This document shows positions 9,558 to 21,445 of a stretch of 64,000 nucleotides of DNA, one piece after another. The DNA lies in assembly GCA_040753795.1 (NCBI GenBank), contig JBFMDX010000013.1:62001-126000 (forward strand). Direction: 5' to 3'. The position numbers and the translations under genes are program-made. Position 1 is the stretch's first letter, and each line of letters begins with the position of its first letter. The stretch is from Thermodesulfobacteriota bacterium. GTDB lineage: Bacteria > Desulfobacterota > Desulfobacteria > Desulfobacterales > Desulfosudaceae. The notes beneath the pieces are model-generated. The model was not told the DNA's origin and did no database searches. It saw only the letters and a list, made by a program, of their open reading frames with translations.

Positions 9558-9649
9558 TTCCAAATTAAAACAAAAATTGGAATAATTGATTAAAAACGGA
9601 TGCAGTCAGAACCGTCGCCAATGACAATTCGCTGCGCACAGGAAGGCAC

Positions 9650-11110
9650 ATGACCGCCAAAATTCTCATCAACGCCGTTGACCCGGAAGAATGCCGTATC
9701 GCCAAGGTGATAGACAACCGCCTGGACGAATTTCACCTGGAGACCTCCGCACGGGCGACGACCAAAAGCAACATATACAAAGCCATCGTCGCCCGGGTGG
9801 AGCCTTCCCTGCAGGCCGCCTTTGTGGATTACGGGGAAGAGCGCCACGGTTTTCTTCAGAAGCAGGACATTCACAGCGATTATTTCCAGCACGGCGACCG
9901 GAACGCCCCCATCCAGAACCTGATCAAACCCGGTCAGGAACTGCTGGTTCAGGTTACCCGGGACCCGCTCATGAATAAAGGCGCCGCCCTGACGACTTTT
10001 CTTTCCATCCCGGGCCGTTACTGTGTCCTCATGCCCGGCAGCGAAACCATCGGCGTCTCCAAACAGATCAGCGATGACGAGGAGCGCAAGCGTCTGAAAG
10101 AGATCCTGGGGAAAGTCGCCATTCCCGACAACATCGGCATCATCATGCGCACCGCCGCCCGGGAAGCCACCAAGACCGTCGTGGCCAACGATATCCGCTA
10201 TCTGCTTCGCCTCTGGAAAAACATCAAGGACAAAGGGATCAGCAGCCCCGCTCCGGCGCCCCTTCATAAGGAGCGCAATCTGGCGGTGCGGGTTATCCGG
10301 GATTACCTGACCCCCGACATTACGGAAATTCTGATTGATGACCCGGCCATTTACCAGGAAGTCAAGGATTTCGTCCATGTCATCTCTCCCAAGCACGCCA
10401 AAATCGTAAAACCTTACAGCGGCGCCAAGCCCATATTCACCAAACATCAGCTTGAGGAGCAGATCGAGTCCATCTTCAACGCCGCCGTCAAACTGCCGTC
10501 CGGCGGATCCATCGTTCTGAATCAGACCGAAGCCCTGGTCGCCATCGACGTGAATTCCGGAAAATCCAAACAGAGCGCGTCGGTGGAAGAGACCGCCCTG
10601 CAGACCAATCTGGAGGCGGCCGAAGAGATCTCCCGTCAGCTGCGGCTGCGGGATATGGCCGGTCTGATCGTGATTGATTTTATCGACATGAAAACCCGGG
10701 CCCACAATTCCGCGGTGGAAAAATGCCTGAAAACTAACCTTAAAAACGATAAGGCCAGGACCCGGGTCGGGTCCATTTCCCGTTTCGGGCTGCTGGAAAT
10801 GTCGCGCCAGCGGCTGCGGCAGTCTCTGGAAACCGCCAGTTTCGTCACTTGCGACCATTGCGGCGGGAAAGGATACGTCCTGGCCGCCGACAAGCTGGGG
10901 GTCCGTTTTCTGCGCAAGCTCCAGCTGGAAGCGAACAAAAACAGCGGTACCCATATCACCGCTCGTGTTCCGGCGGAGGTGGCCGACTTTTTGTTAAACA
11001 GAAAAAGAAGCGACATCCTGGAACTGGAAAACCGGCACGGCCTGACCATTACCATCAAGGGGGATGCCGCCATGCCCCGGGACGAAAGCCAGATCATCTG
11101 GCAGACATAA
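9650..11110 (+). CDS. rng: Ribonuclease E/G family endoribonuclease
   Basis: The 486-residue protein has the RNase E/G layout. An S1-like RNA-binding region (about 38-110) contains AAFVDYGEERHGFL. The DNase I-like catalytic domain has Asp residues in AIDVNSGKS (about residue 303) and VIDFIDM (about 346), the metal-binding pair known from E. coli. A Zn-link, CDHCGGKGYV, lies near 402. It lacks the long disordered C-terminus of RNase E, so it is RNase G-like, acting in rRNA and mRNA processing. ATG 9650 follows AGGAAGG. yajC comes 94 bases later. Confidence 0.92.
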   Translation: MTAKILINAVDPEECRIAKVIDNRLDEFHLETSARATTKSNIYKAIVARVEPSLQAAFVDYGEERHGFLQKQDIHSDYFQHGDRNAPIQNLIKPGQELLVQVTRDPLMNKGAALTTFLSIPGRYCVLMPGSETIGVSKQISDDEERKRLKEILGKVAIPDNIGIIMRTAAREATKTVVANDIRYLLRLWKNIKDKGISSPAPAPLHKERNLAVRVIRDYLTPDITEILIDDPAIYQEVKDFVHVISPKHAKIVKPYSGAKPIFTKHQLEEQIESIFNAAVKLPSGGSIVLNQTEALVAIDVNSGKSKQSASVEETALQTNLEAAEEISRQLRLRDMAGLIVIDFIDMKTRAHNSAVEKCLKTNLKNDKARTRVGSISRFGLLEMSRQRLRQSLETASFVTCDHCGGKGYVLAADKLGVRFLRKLQLEANKNSGTHITARVPAEVADFLLNRKRSDILELENRHGLTITIKGDAAMPRDESQIIWQT

Positions 11111-11204
11111 GTGGAAAAAAACTTGCAAAATCATTTATCCCTCAATAAAGAGGGGGTGACGGAATTCAGAACCGATCGACTAACTGTTAACAAGGAGAGG
11201 TACC

Positions 11205-11582
11205 GTGTTCGCTGAAATCGCTCACGCCATGGGACAGTCCGGCGCCGGACAGCAGGCGCCCCAGGGAAGCGGCCTGATGGGCCTGGCGCCCCTGATTTTT
11301 ATCTTTATCATTTTTTATTTTCTGCTGATCCGACCCCAGCAGAAAAAGACCAAAGCCCATCAGGAAATGCTCAACGCCCTGAAAGTCGGCGACCGGGTGA
11401 TTACCGGCGGCGGTATTTACGGAAAAGTCGCCAAAGTCGAAGACGCCGTCGTCGCCCTGGATATTGCCGACAAGGTCCGGATCAAGGTTTCCCGTCAGTC
11501 CATTGCCGGCTTCCAGCCGGGAGGTGCGTCGGCCGCCGCTCAAGAGCCCCAGAAGCCCGCCAACAACAAGAAAGAGGAATAA
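11205..11582 (+). CDS. yajC: Sec translocase accessory subunit YajC
   Basis: The 125-residue protein has one membrane helix (about residues 26-45, LIFIFIIFYFLLIRPQQKK) followed directly by the YajC signature RPQQKKTKAHQEML and a small cytoplasmic domain with VGDRVITGGGIYG. YajC associates with SecDF. It starts at GTG 11205, behind AAGGAGAGG. secD begins 12 bases after its stop, giving the standard yajC-secD-secF operon. Confidence 0.95.
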   Translation: MFAEIAHAMGQSGAGQQAPQGSGLMGLAPLIFIFIIFYFLLIRPQQKKTKAHQEMLNALKVGDRVITGGGIYGKVAKVEDAVVALDIADKVRIKVSRQSIAGFQPGGASAAAQEPQKPANNKKEE

Positions 11583-11594
11583 GGATAATCAGCC

Positions 11595-13169
11595 GTGAAA
11601 AATTTTCCCTGGAAACAGGTTTTAACAGCCATCGTATTACTGTGTGCCGTTGTCATGGTGCTTCCGTCCATCAATCCCGAGGTATGGCCGCATAAGAAGA
11701 TCAACCTCGGGCTTGACCTCCAGGGCGGCATGCACCTGATTCTGGAAGTGCAGACTGAAAAAGCGGTGGAAGGACAGATCGGCGGCCTGGCCGAGGAACT
11801 GAAGAACGCCATCCGTGAAGAGCGGATCAAGTATACGGACATTTCCGCCCAGGGAAGCCGCATCGTCACCACCGCCAGAAGCCGGGAGAGTATCGACGCC
11901 CTCAACGCCCTGGTGAAAAAACAATTCGGCGACCTGAAGGTGGCCGCATCGACGGAAAATGACAATATCCAGGAAATGTCCCTGATCCTGCCGGAAAAAC
12001 AAATCGAAGACATCAAGAAAATGTCCGTCGATCAGGCCCTGGAGACCATCCGCAACCGCATTGACGAATTCGGCGTCAGCGAACCGACCATCCACATCCA
12101 GGGCAAGGACCGCATCCTCATCCAGTTGCCCGGCGTTACGGACGCCGGCCGGGCCAAAAGCCTCATCGGCAAAACCGCCCTGCTGGAGTTCCGGCTGGTG
12201 GACGAGGAGCATGACGTCTCCAAGGCCCTGCAGGGGAATACCCCCGCCGGCAGCGAGGTCCTGTATCAGATCAACCGGGACCCGGAGACCGGCCAGACCA
12301 CCCGCGTACCCTACCTGATTAAAAAAGGAACGCCCTTGACCGGTGTTGATCTGGCCGACGCCCAGGTCCGCATCGACGGGCGGTACAACGAATCCTACGT
12401 GGCGCTGGATTTCAACCGCAAGGGCGCCATCATATTCGACAAAATCACGGGCGAAAACGTCAAGAAACGGCTGGCCATTGTGCTGGACAACAATGTCTAC
12501 TCGGCGCCGGTGATCAACGAACGGATCAGCGGCGGATCGGCCCAGATCACCGGCAGCTTCACCGATCAGGAAGCCCACGATCTGGCCATTGTCTTAAGAG
12601 CCGGCGCCCTTCCGGCCCCGGTCACCATCCTGGAAGAGAGAACCGTCGGACCTTCCCTGGGCCGGGACTCCATCCGCAAGGGACTGTTCTCCATGGCCGT
12701 GGGCGGGATTCTGGTCTTTGTTTTCATGGTCATCTATTACAAATCAGCCGGATTGATCGCCGTTGCCGCCCTGTTGGCCGACATCCTGCTGATTGCCGCG
12801 GGCCTGGCCGCCTTTGGCGCCACCCTGACCCTGCCCGGCATCGCCGGTATCATCCTGACCATCGGTATGGCGGTGGACGGCAATATCCTGATCTACGAGC
12901 GCATCCGGGAAGAACTGCGGGTGGGCAAGACCTCCCACTCGGCTGTTTCGACGGGTTTTATCAAGGCCAGCCTGACGATTATCGACGCCAACATCACTAC
13001 CCTGATCGCCGCCCTGGTGCTGTTCCAGTTCGGCACCGGCCCGATCAAAGGTTTCGCGGTAACCCTGAGCCTGGGCGTGGTGGCCACCGTCTTTACGTCA
13101 GTGGTCCTGTCCCGCCTGATATTCGAATATCTGCTGATCAACCGGAAAATGAAATCGGTCAGCATCTAA
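11595..13169 (+). CDS. secD: Protein translocase subunit SecD
   Basis: This 524-residue RND-family membrane protein uses the proton-motive force to pull secreted proteins across the inner membrane with SecF. An N-terminal helix (about 7-25) is followed by LGLDLQGGMHLIL (the D1 motif), then the large periplasmic P1 head. Five more helices lie in the last 170 residues, with the conserved GMAVDGNILIYERIREE stretch. It starts at GTG 11595 with AAGGA upstream. secF follows after 30 bases. Confidence 0.96.
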   Translation: MKNFPWKQVLTAIVLLCAVVMVLPSINPEVWPHKKINLGLDLQGGMHLILEVQTEKAVEGQIGGLAEELKNAIREERIKYTDISAQGSRIVTTARSRESIDALNALVKKQFGDLKVAASTENDNIQEMSLILPEKQIEDIKKMSVDQALETIRNRIDEFGVSEPTIHIQGKDRILIQLPGVTDAGRAKSLIGKTALLEFRLVDEEHDVSKALQGNTPAGSEVLYQINRDPETGQTTRVPYLIKKGTPLTGVDLADAQVRIDGRYNESYVALDFNRKGAIIFDKITGENVKKRLAIVLDNNVYSAPVINERISGGSAQITGSFTDQEAHDLAIVLRAGALPAPVTILEERTVGPSLGRDSIRKGLFSMAVGGILVFVFMVIYYKSAGLIAVAALLADILLIAAGLAAFGATLTLPGIAGIILTIGMAVDGNILIYERIREELRVGKTSHSAVSTGFIKASLTIIDANITTLIAALVLFQFGTGPIKGFAVTLSLGVVATVFTSVVLSRLIFEYLLINRKMKSVSI

Positions 13170-13199
13170 TATTGAGCCAACCATAACGGGAAACAGAAC

Positions 13200-14240
13200 A
13201 TGCAAATCATCAAACCAGATACCAGGATTGATTTTATCGGAAAACGGAAAATCGCTTTCTGTCTGTCCGCCGCCATTTTCATCATGACCGTCGTCTCCCT
13301 GGTCGTTCATAAAGGACCGAGACTGGGGGTTGATTTTGCCGGCGGCAGTCTTATCCAGATCAAACTTGCGGCGCCGGCCCCCATTGACGCCATCACCGAC
13401 GCTTTCAAAGAGGTCAATATCAGTGCCACCCAGGTGCAGGAATACGGCCAGTCCGCGGAAAAAGACTATCAGTACCTGATCAACACCGACGCCACGGCAA
13501 TATCCGAAGAAGGCTTTACCGACCGGATCACCGACGTGCTCAAAGCCAAAACGGGCCTGGCGCCCGAAATCATGCGGGTGGAAATGGTCGGGCCCAAGGT
13601 CGGCCAGGACCTGCGGGATAAAGCGCTCAAAGCCCTGTTATATTCGCTGTTGTTCATGGGCATCTATATCTCCGGGCGGTTCCAGGAAAAATGGCTGGAA
13701 GGCGCCGTGATCGCCCTGGGTATGTTCGGTTTCGTCCAGCTGCTGTCCATATTAAAGGTCGACCTGCCGATTCTGATCATGGTCACCCTGGGCATGTCCC
13801 TGGCACTGTTCTGGCTGCTGAAGCTTCCCTACGCCCTGGGCGCCATTGTAGCCCTCCTCCACGATGTCATCGTTACCATCGGGTTCCTGTCAGTTTTCAA
13901 TAAGGAATTCACGCTGCTCATTATCGCGGCCCTGCTGACGATTATCGGTTTTTCCATTAACGACACCATCGTCATCTTTGACCGGCTCCGGGAACGGCTG
14001 AAAAACAATCCCAAGATGCAGCTGGAGGAGAATATCAACATCACCGTCAACGAAACCTTGAGCCGTACCATCCTGACCTCCCTTACGGTTTTCATCGTTC
14101 TGCTGGTGATGTTCTTTTTCAGCGGCAGCATCATCCATGACTTTGTCTTTGCCCTGCTCATCGGCTGCACCAGCGGTGTCTATTCGACCCTGTACATCGC
14201 CAACCCGATTCTGCTGGTGAAGCGGTTCAACAACAAGTAG
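13200..14240 (+). CDS. secF: Protein translocase subunit SecF
   Basis: SecF, 346 residues, is the partner of SecD. It has an N-terminal helix, then GPRLGVDFAGGSLIQI (the family's DFxGG motif), a smaller periplasmic domain, and a five-helix core ending with SINDTIVIFDRLRERL. dprA starts two bases after its stop with no clear ribosome site, which suggests translational coupling. Confidence 0.96.
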   Translation: MQIIKPDTRIDFIGKRKIAFCLSAAIFIMTVVSLVVHKGPRLGVDFAGGSLIQIKLAAPAPIDAITDAFKEVNISATQVQEYGQSAEKDYQYLINTDATAISEEGFTDRITDVLKAKTGLAPEIMRVEMVGPKVGQDLRDKALKALLYSLLFMGIYISGRFQEKWLEGAVIALGMFGFVQLLSILKVDLPILIMVTLGMSLALFWLLKLPYALGAIVALLHDVIVTIGFLSVFNKEFTLLIIAALLTIIGFSINDTIVIFDRLRERLKNNPKMQLEENINITVNETLSRTILTSLTVFIVLLVMFFFSGSIIHDFVFALLIGCTSGVYSTLYIANPILLVKRFNNK

Positions 14241-14242
14241 AC

Positions 14243-15358
14243 ATGGAAGCGCTTGCCGCCTGGTTCGGCCTGAAGACGATTCCGGGTGTAGGAAACCATA
14301 CCTATAAACGGCTGCTGGACGCATTCGGTTCACCGCAGCAGGTATTTGCCGCCGGCCGGGATCAACTCCTGGCCGTGGAGGGGGTGACGCCGGCCATCGC
14401 CGGTGCCATTATCCGCCACAGCCCGCCGGAGAATGTTCAGAAGAATATCGACATCTGCCGGGAAAAAGGCATCACCGTCGTTACCATGACCGACCCCGCC
14501 TACCCCCGTCTGCTGCGGGATCTGCCCGATCCCCCTCCGTACCTGTATGTGCTCGGCCGACTGGAGCCGGACGCGGCCTGTATCTCCATTGTCGGTTCCC
14601 GGAACCCCACCGGCTACGGTAAGTCCATGGCCCGGCAACTGGCCCGGGATCTGGCCGGACACGGCCTGACGGTCGTCAGCGGCATGGCCCGGGGAATTGA
14701 TACCGCCGCCCATCAGGGCGCCCTGGATGGCGGCGGAAAGACCTGCGCTGTTCTGGGCAGCGGCGTGGCCAGTATCTACCCCCGGGAGAACCGGCCCCTG
14801 TCCGAAAAAATAGCCGCCGGCGGCGCCGTCGTCTCGGAGCTGCCGGTGTTTGCCAAGCCGCAGACTTATCATTTTCCCATGCGCAACCGCATCATCAGCG
14901 GCATGTCGGTGGGAACCATTGTGGTGGAAGCAGCCAGAAAAAGCGGTTCCCTGATCACCGCCCGGCTGGCCGCGGAACAGGGCCGGGAAGTGTTTGCCGT
15001 CCCGGGCAGCATCCAGTCCTTCAAAAGCGCGGGAACGCACGGGCTGCTGAAGCAGGGAGCCCGGCTGATTGAAAACGCGGCCGACGTGCTGGCCGACATA
15101 TCCCATATGATCGCGATTCATCCGCCGGCATTGCCTGCGGACGGAACGGCAACCGGCGGTCCACGGACAAATTCTTCCGATTGTCTTGACAGCGATGAAA
15201 GACTGGTGTTAAGAACCCTGGAATGTTACCCGGTTCATATTGATGAGATTGTCCGCAAAACCGGGCTGGATCCGGGAAAAACAGCCGGTGTTCTGCTGCG
15301 CCTGGAATTGAAAGGCCGGGTAAGGCAGGAACCCGGCAAATATTTTCTGCTGAAATGA
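14243..15358 (+). CDS. dprA: DNA-processing protein DprA
   Basis: The 371-residue DprA/Smf protein loads RecA onto incoming single-stranded DNA. An N-terminal helix-hairpin-helix region (about 1-75) precedes the Rossmann-like DNA-binding fold (about 105-300), with GSRNPTGYG, SGMARGIDTAAHQGAL and MRNRIISGMS. A C-terminal winged-helix segment (about 310-371, including HIDEIVRKTGLDPGKTAGVL) is the usual DprA C-terminus. The gene is wedged between secF and topA, and dprA-topA is a common pair. Confidence 0.95.
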   Translation: MEALAAWFGLKTIPGVGNHTYKRLLDAFGSPQQVFAAGRDQLLAVEGVTPAIAGAIIRHSPPENVQKNIDICREKGITVVTMTDPAYPRLLRDLPDPPPYLYVLGRLEPDAACISIVGSRNPTGYGKSMARQLARDLAGHGLTVVSGMARGIDTAAHQGALDGGGKTCAVLGSGVASIYPRENRPLSEKIAAGGAVVSELPVFAKPQTYHFPMRNRIISGMSVGTIVVEAARKSGSLITARLAAEQGREVFAVPGSIQSFKSAGTHGLLKQGARLIENAADVLADISHMIAIHPPALPADGTATGGPRTNSSDCLDSDERLVLRTLECYPVHIDEIVRKTGLDPGKTAGVLLRLELKGRVRQEPGKYFLLK

Positions 15359-15367
15359 GGACACCCC

Positions 15368-17644
<2,277 letters not shown>

Positions 17645-17653
17645 GCCGGAAAC

Positions 17654-18106
17654 ATGGCCATGCGACTGACTGACTATACCGACAGACGATTCATCCGGCG
17701 GATTGCCGCCGCCGACAAGTACGCCGCCATCGAAGAACTTGCCCGGACGTTTCAAAACAGCGGCGTTTGTACCGACATCGAAAAACTGATCGCCGCCATG
17801 AAGGAACGCGAGGATATCATGCCCACCGGCATCGGCTTCGGGATCGCGGTGCCCCATGCCCGGATTCCGGAGGTCAAAAAAATCGTCTTCGCCATCGGCA
17901 CCTCGCTCCAGGGAATTGGATTTGACGCCATCGACAAAAAACCGGCCCACCTGATCATCCTGGTGGCCGCCGGCGAGACTCAGCATATGGAATACCTGAG
18001 ACTGCTCTCGAAAATCATGAACCTGCTGAAAAAAGAGAACACCAAGGAACTCCTCGTCAGCGCCTCTTCCGCCGATCAGGTAATCGATATCTTACAAACC
18101 GAGTAA
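17654..18106 (+). CDS. PTS EIIA-type (nitrogen-PTS like) protein
   Basis: The 150-residue PTS_EIIA_2 domain stands alone. The phosphorylatable histidine is in VPHARIPEV (about residue 74), within the family context 'TGIGFGIAVPHAR'. Such stand-alone domains resemble EIIA-Ntr (PtsN) and usually regulate potassium, nitrogen or envelope functions rather than transport sugar. No HPr or EI gene is visible here. It follows topA by 9 bases and precedes a chloride-channel gene by 23. A functional link to that ion transporter is possible but not shown by the sequence. Confidence 0.85.
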   Translation: MAMRLTDYTDRRFIRRIAAADKYAAIEELARTFQNSGVCTDIEKLIAAMKEREDIMPTGIGFGIAVPHARIPEVKKIVFAIGTSLQGIGFDAIDKKPAHLIILVAAGETQHMEYLRLLSKIMNLLKKENTKELLVSASSADQVIDILQTE

Positions 18107-18129
18107 CCGGACAGACCCGGCCGCCGGAC

Positions 18130-19947
18130 ATGAATTCACCGCTAACAAAACAGCCGGGACGATCTCCCGCCCGATCTTTGCGACATTCACTGGCCGGCCT
18201 CTCCGGCGCCTCCGACATATTCCGATATGTCGGGCAGATTCTTTTCGCGATTCTCATCGGCTTGCTGGCGGGGCTGGGGGCCATGTTTTTTCATCACGTC
18301 GTCGAACTCATGCGGGCTTTCCTTTCTCACCCCTGTCCGCCCCGGACTTCACTTTACGGAATTCTGGCCGTGATCATGGTCCCGGTGGCCGGCGGCCTGC
18401 TGGTCGCGGGCGCCACGGCGCTCTTCCCCCGCCTGGCCGCGGAGCGGGGGGTCACCAGCGTCATCAAGGCCCTGATCATCAACAACGGCTTCATTCCCCT
18501 GAAGACCACCCTCTTTCACATGACCGCGGCCATTCTCACCATCGGAACCGGAGCGCCCCTGGGACCGGAGGAACCGGTGGCCAGAATCGGCAGCGGCATC
18601 GGCTCTTTTTTCTCCCGACAGTTCCGCCTCAACCGCAGCGGCGTGAAGGTGTTCACGGCGGCCGGCGCCGGCGCCGCCATTTCGGCGGTATTCAACGCGC
18701 CCATCGCCGGCGTTTTTTTCGGCATCGAAGTCATTCTGCTCAACGATCTGAAAAACCAGGCCTTGAGCTTTCTGATCATCGCCTCGGTGGTGGGGGACAT
18801 CTCCTCGCGGGCGCTGCTGGGAAATGAACTCCTTTTCACCATTCCCGATTACCCGATGATCGCTTTTACCGATTATCCCTGGTTTCTGGCCTTTGCCCTC
18901 TGTTGCGGATTGCTGTCGCTGTTTTTTTTCGGAACACGCAGCCTTTTCAGCAATCTGTTTGACCGCGTTCCGTTTTTCGGCAACCCCTTTTTGCGGCTGC
19001 TGCCGGTATCTTTTCTGTTTGGGCTGGCGCTGCTGAAATTCGACACCCTGTACGGCATCGGTTACAACACCATCCATCAGGTACTGAACTCCGGCTTTCC
19101 CCTGACGACGGTCCTCTGGCTGTTGACGCTCCGGATTATATTTCTGGCGCTGTTTCTGACCGCCGGCGCCTATGGCGGCACCTACGCTCCGGCCCTGGTC
19201 ATCGGCGCCATGTTCGGATTCGTGTTCGCCACCGCGGCCGGTTTTTTGTTCGGCGTGCGGCTGGATCCCGTGGCTTTTTCCCTGGTCGGCATGGGCGGCA
19301 TGCTGGCGGGCATGAATTCCATTCCCCTGACCGCCATGCTGCTGGTTTTCGAAATGACCCGGGATTACCGCATTATCCTTCCCCTGATGCTGGCCTCTAT
19401 CCTCTCCTACGTCGTCGTCATGTACGTGAACAAGAGAACGGTTTACGCCCAGGCACTGTTGAAGGACGGCATCGACGTCAGTTCCATGGGGGAAGTGGAC
19501 ATCCTCGGCCGCGTCAAAGTAAAGGAGTTGATGACAGGCACCGTCGAAACCGTGAGTTACCGAACGCCTTTCCGGGAACTGCTCGCCCGGCTTCTCCATT
19601 CGGCTTATGGTGAAGTTTGCGTCACTGACGACAAGGGGGGCCTGATGGGTGTTATTTCCTTGAAAAGCGTCCGCCAGGCGCTGATCACCCAGGAGCTGGT
19701 CGATCTGCTCATCGCCGGAGACCTGATCATCCCCATCCCGGCCGTGGACGAAGATGACCCGGTGTCCGCCGCCCTGGAAAATATTCAGAAATTTGACGTG
19801 GAAAACATACCGGTCGTGGCTTCCCGTGAGGATCCCGCGGCCCTAACCGGTATATTAAGACACCAGGATATTCTCCAGGCCTACCAGACCCTCCGGGAGG
19901 AGTGGGCCACCGACCGTTTTCTGACCAATTATCACTTCCGCCGCTGA
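18130..19947 (+). CDS. ClC-family chloride channel/antiporter with CBS domains
   Basis: This 605-residue protein has about ten hydrophobic segments (residues 25-445) with ClC motifs. GAPLGPEEPVARIG corresponds to 'GREGP', with the gating glutamate retained. GAYGGTYAPALVIG corresponds to the 'GxFxP' loop. Two CBS domains occupy the last 140 residues (from VKELMTGTVETV onward) and would bind nucleotides. The kept glutamate fits a Cl-/H+ exchanger, but that is inference. It is the last gene of the rng-to-ClC run on this strand. Confidence 0.9.
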   Translation: MNSPLTKQPGRSPARSLRHSLAGLSGASDIFRYVGQILFAILIGLLAGLGAMFFHHVVELMRAFLSHPCPPRTSLYGILAVIMVPVAGGLLVAGATALFPRLAAERGVTSVIKALIINNGFIPLKTTLFHMTAAILTIGTGAPLGPEEPVARIGSGIGSFFSRQFRLNRSGVKVFTAAGAGAAISAVFNAPIAGVFFGIEVILLNDLKNQALSFLIIASVVGDISSRALLGNELLFTIPDYPMIAFTDYPWFLAFALCCGLLSLFFFGTRSLFSNLFDRVPFFGNPFLRLLPVSFLFGLALLKFDTLYGIGYNTIHQVLNSGFPLTTVLWLLTLRIIFLALFLTAGAYGGTYAPALVIGAMFGFVFATAAGFLFGVRLDPVAFSLVGMGGMLAGMNSIPLTAMLLVFEMTRDYRIILPLMLASILSYVVVMYVNKRTVYAQALLKDGIDVSSMGEVDILGRVKVKELMTGTVETVSYRTPFRELLARLLHSAYGEVCVTDDKGGLMGVISLKSVRQALITQELVDLLIAGDLIIPIPAVDEDDPVSAALENIQKFDVENIPVVASREDPAALTGILRHQDILQAYQTLREEWATDRFLTNYHFRR

Positions 19948-20116
19948 CCCCTGAACCGGCCCCGGAATACCGATTCGTGACCGATAATTATCCGTTGAAG
20001 GGGCCTTGCCGTCACCAACTTGATTTCGCAAAAAAAAACATAAAAAATGTGGCATTTTTAAAAAAAACATACTATCTCTCCAACTGTATAGCGTTAGACT
20101 GATAACAAGGATAACG

Positions 20117-21445
20117 ATGATGGACGACACGTCCTCCTTTGATGATCGAAGGAAAAAAACCAGAATCAGCGTTGAGAACGGCACCGCCGCCCTGCTGACG
20201 TACGACCAGGTGAAAATCGGTAAAATCATCGATATCAGCCTCGGCGGAATCGGGTTCAGTTATATCGGCGACACGGATGGCGACCTGACCGGGAAAACCT
20301 GCCGGATCGACATGCTGATCCACAGCTACAACTTTTATTTTGAAAAAATCCCCTGCAACATCATCTCGGATTTTGTCATCCAGAACAATTTTTCTCTTGA
20401 TGCCAAACCGCTGAAAAGATGCGATATCCAATTCCAGGAACTGAACCGGTCGCAAAAGGCCCAACTCGAATATCTTATTACCTCCCATGAAGAGCAGCCC
20501 CCGGCAAGACAAAGCTATCTGGAAAAACAGCTCATTCACAGCGAGGAAAAATACCGCACCATTCTGGAAAGTATCGAAGAGGGGTATTTTGAAGTGGACC
20601 TAACCGGTAACGTCACCTTTTTCAACAGTTCCATGCTGAAAATGATCGGATACACGGAACATGAACTGCTGGGGATGAATTACCGCGGGTTCATGGACCA
20701 GTGGACGGCCCAGAAAGTATTTCGGGAATACAACAAGGCTTTCCGGACGGGGGCACTGCCCACCCCCTTTGACTGGGAACTGGTCAAAAAAAGCGGCGAA
20801 AAAATTCATGTGGAAACGTCCCTTTCCTTTATCAAAAACTCACGGGACGAAATCATCGGTTTCCGGGGGGTTGCCCGTGACATCAGCATTCGCAAAAAAT
20901 TCGAGGAAGAATTGCTGTACATGGCCTCCCATGACCATTTGACCGGTCTGTATAACCGGGGAGCACTGTTTGAGCGTCTCCGCTCGACCCTGGCTTACGC
21001 CAGAAGGTTTAACAAAAAATGTTCCCTTCTCTTTCTGGATCTGGATAACTTCAAGAATGTCAACGACGCCTTCGGGCATGAGGCGGGGGATATGGTTCTT
21101 CAGGAGACCGCCCGGAGGCTCGCCGGTATCCTGCGGGAGACGGACTATCTGTGCCGGCACGGCGGCGATGAATTCACCATCCTGCTGAACAACCCCGACA
21201 ACATGAACCCGGAAAAGGTCGCCCGGAAAATCATTGAAACGATCACCGTCCCCTTCCAGATCAAAGAACACACCATCGACTTCATTACCACCAGCATCGG
21301 TATCAGCGTTTACCCGGAAGACGGCGCCACCATCGACGATCTGGTCAAGCACGCCGACCAGGCCATGTACAGGGCCAAAGAGATGAAAAACACCTATATC
21401 TGTTATAACAAAGGCCGTTTTTCACCGACCATGGCCGGTGCCTGA
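20117..21445 (+). CDS. PilZ-PAS-GGDEF diguanylate cyclase
   Basis: This 442-residue c-di-GMP protein is predicted to be soluble. A PilZ domain (about 10-115) shows RRKKTR and DISLGGIGF, the two c-di-GMP-binding motifs. A PAS domain (about 140-260) starts at EEKYRTILESIEEGYFEV. The GGDEF domain (about 275-437) has an intact GGDEF at 349-353, and RETD at 340-343, five residues upstream, matches an inhibitory I-site. It is therefore likely an active, product-inhibited cyclase that also senses c-di-GMP through PilZ. ATG 20117 follows AAGGATAACG. Its last 43 bases overlap the convergent metallo-hydrolase gene. Confidence 0.9.
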   Translation: MMDDTSSFDDRRKKTRISVENGTAALLTYDQVKIGKIIDISLGGIGFSYIGDTDGDLTGKTCRIDMLIHSYNFYFEKIPCNIISDFVIQNNFSLDAKPLKRCDIQFQELNRSQKAQLEYLITSHEEQPPARQSYLEKQLIHSEEKYRTILESIEEGYFEVDLTGNVTFFNSSMLKMIGYTEHELLGMNYRGFMDQWTAQKVFREYNKAFRTGALPTPFDWELVKKSGEKIHVETSLSFIKNSRDEIIGFRGVARDISIRKKFEEELLYMASHDHLTGLYNRGALFERLRSTLAYARRFNKKCSLLFLDLDNFKNVNDAFGHEAGDMVLQETARRLAGILRETDYLCRHGGDEFTILLNNPDNMNPEKVARKIIETITVPFQIKEHTIDFITTSIGISVYPEDGATIDDLVKHADQAMYRAKEMKNTYICYNKGRFSPTMAGA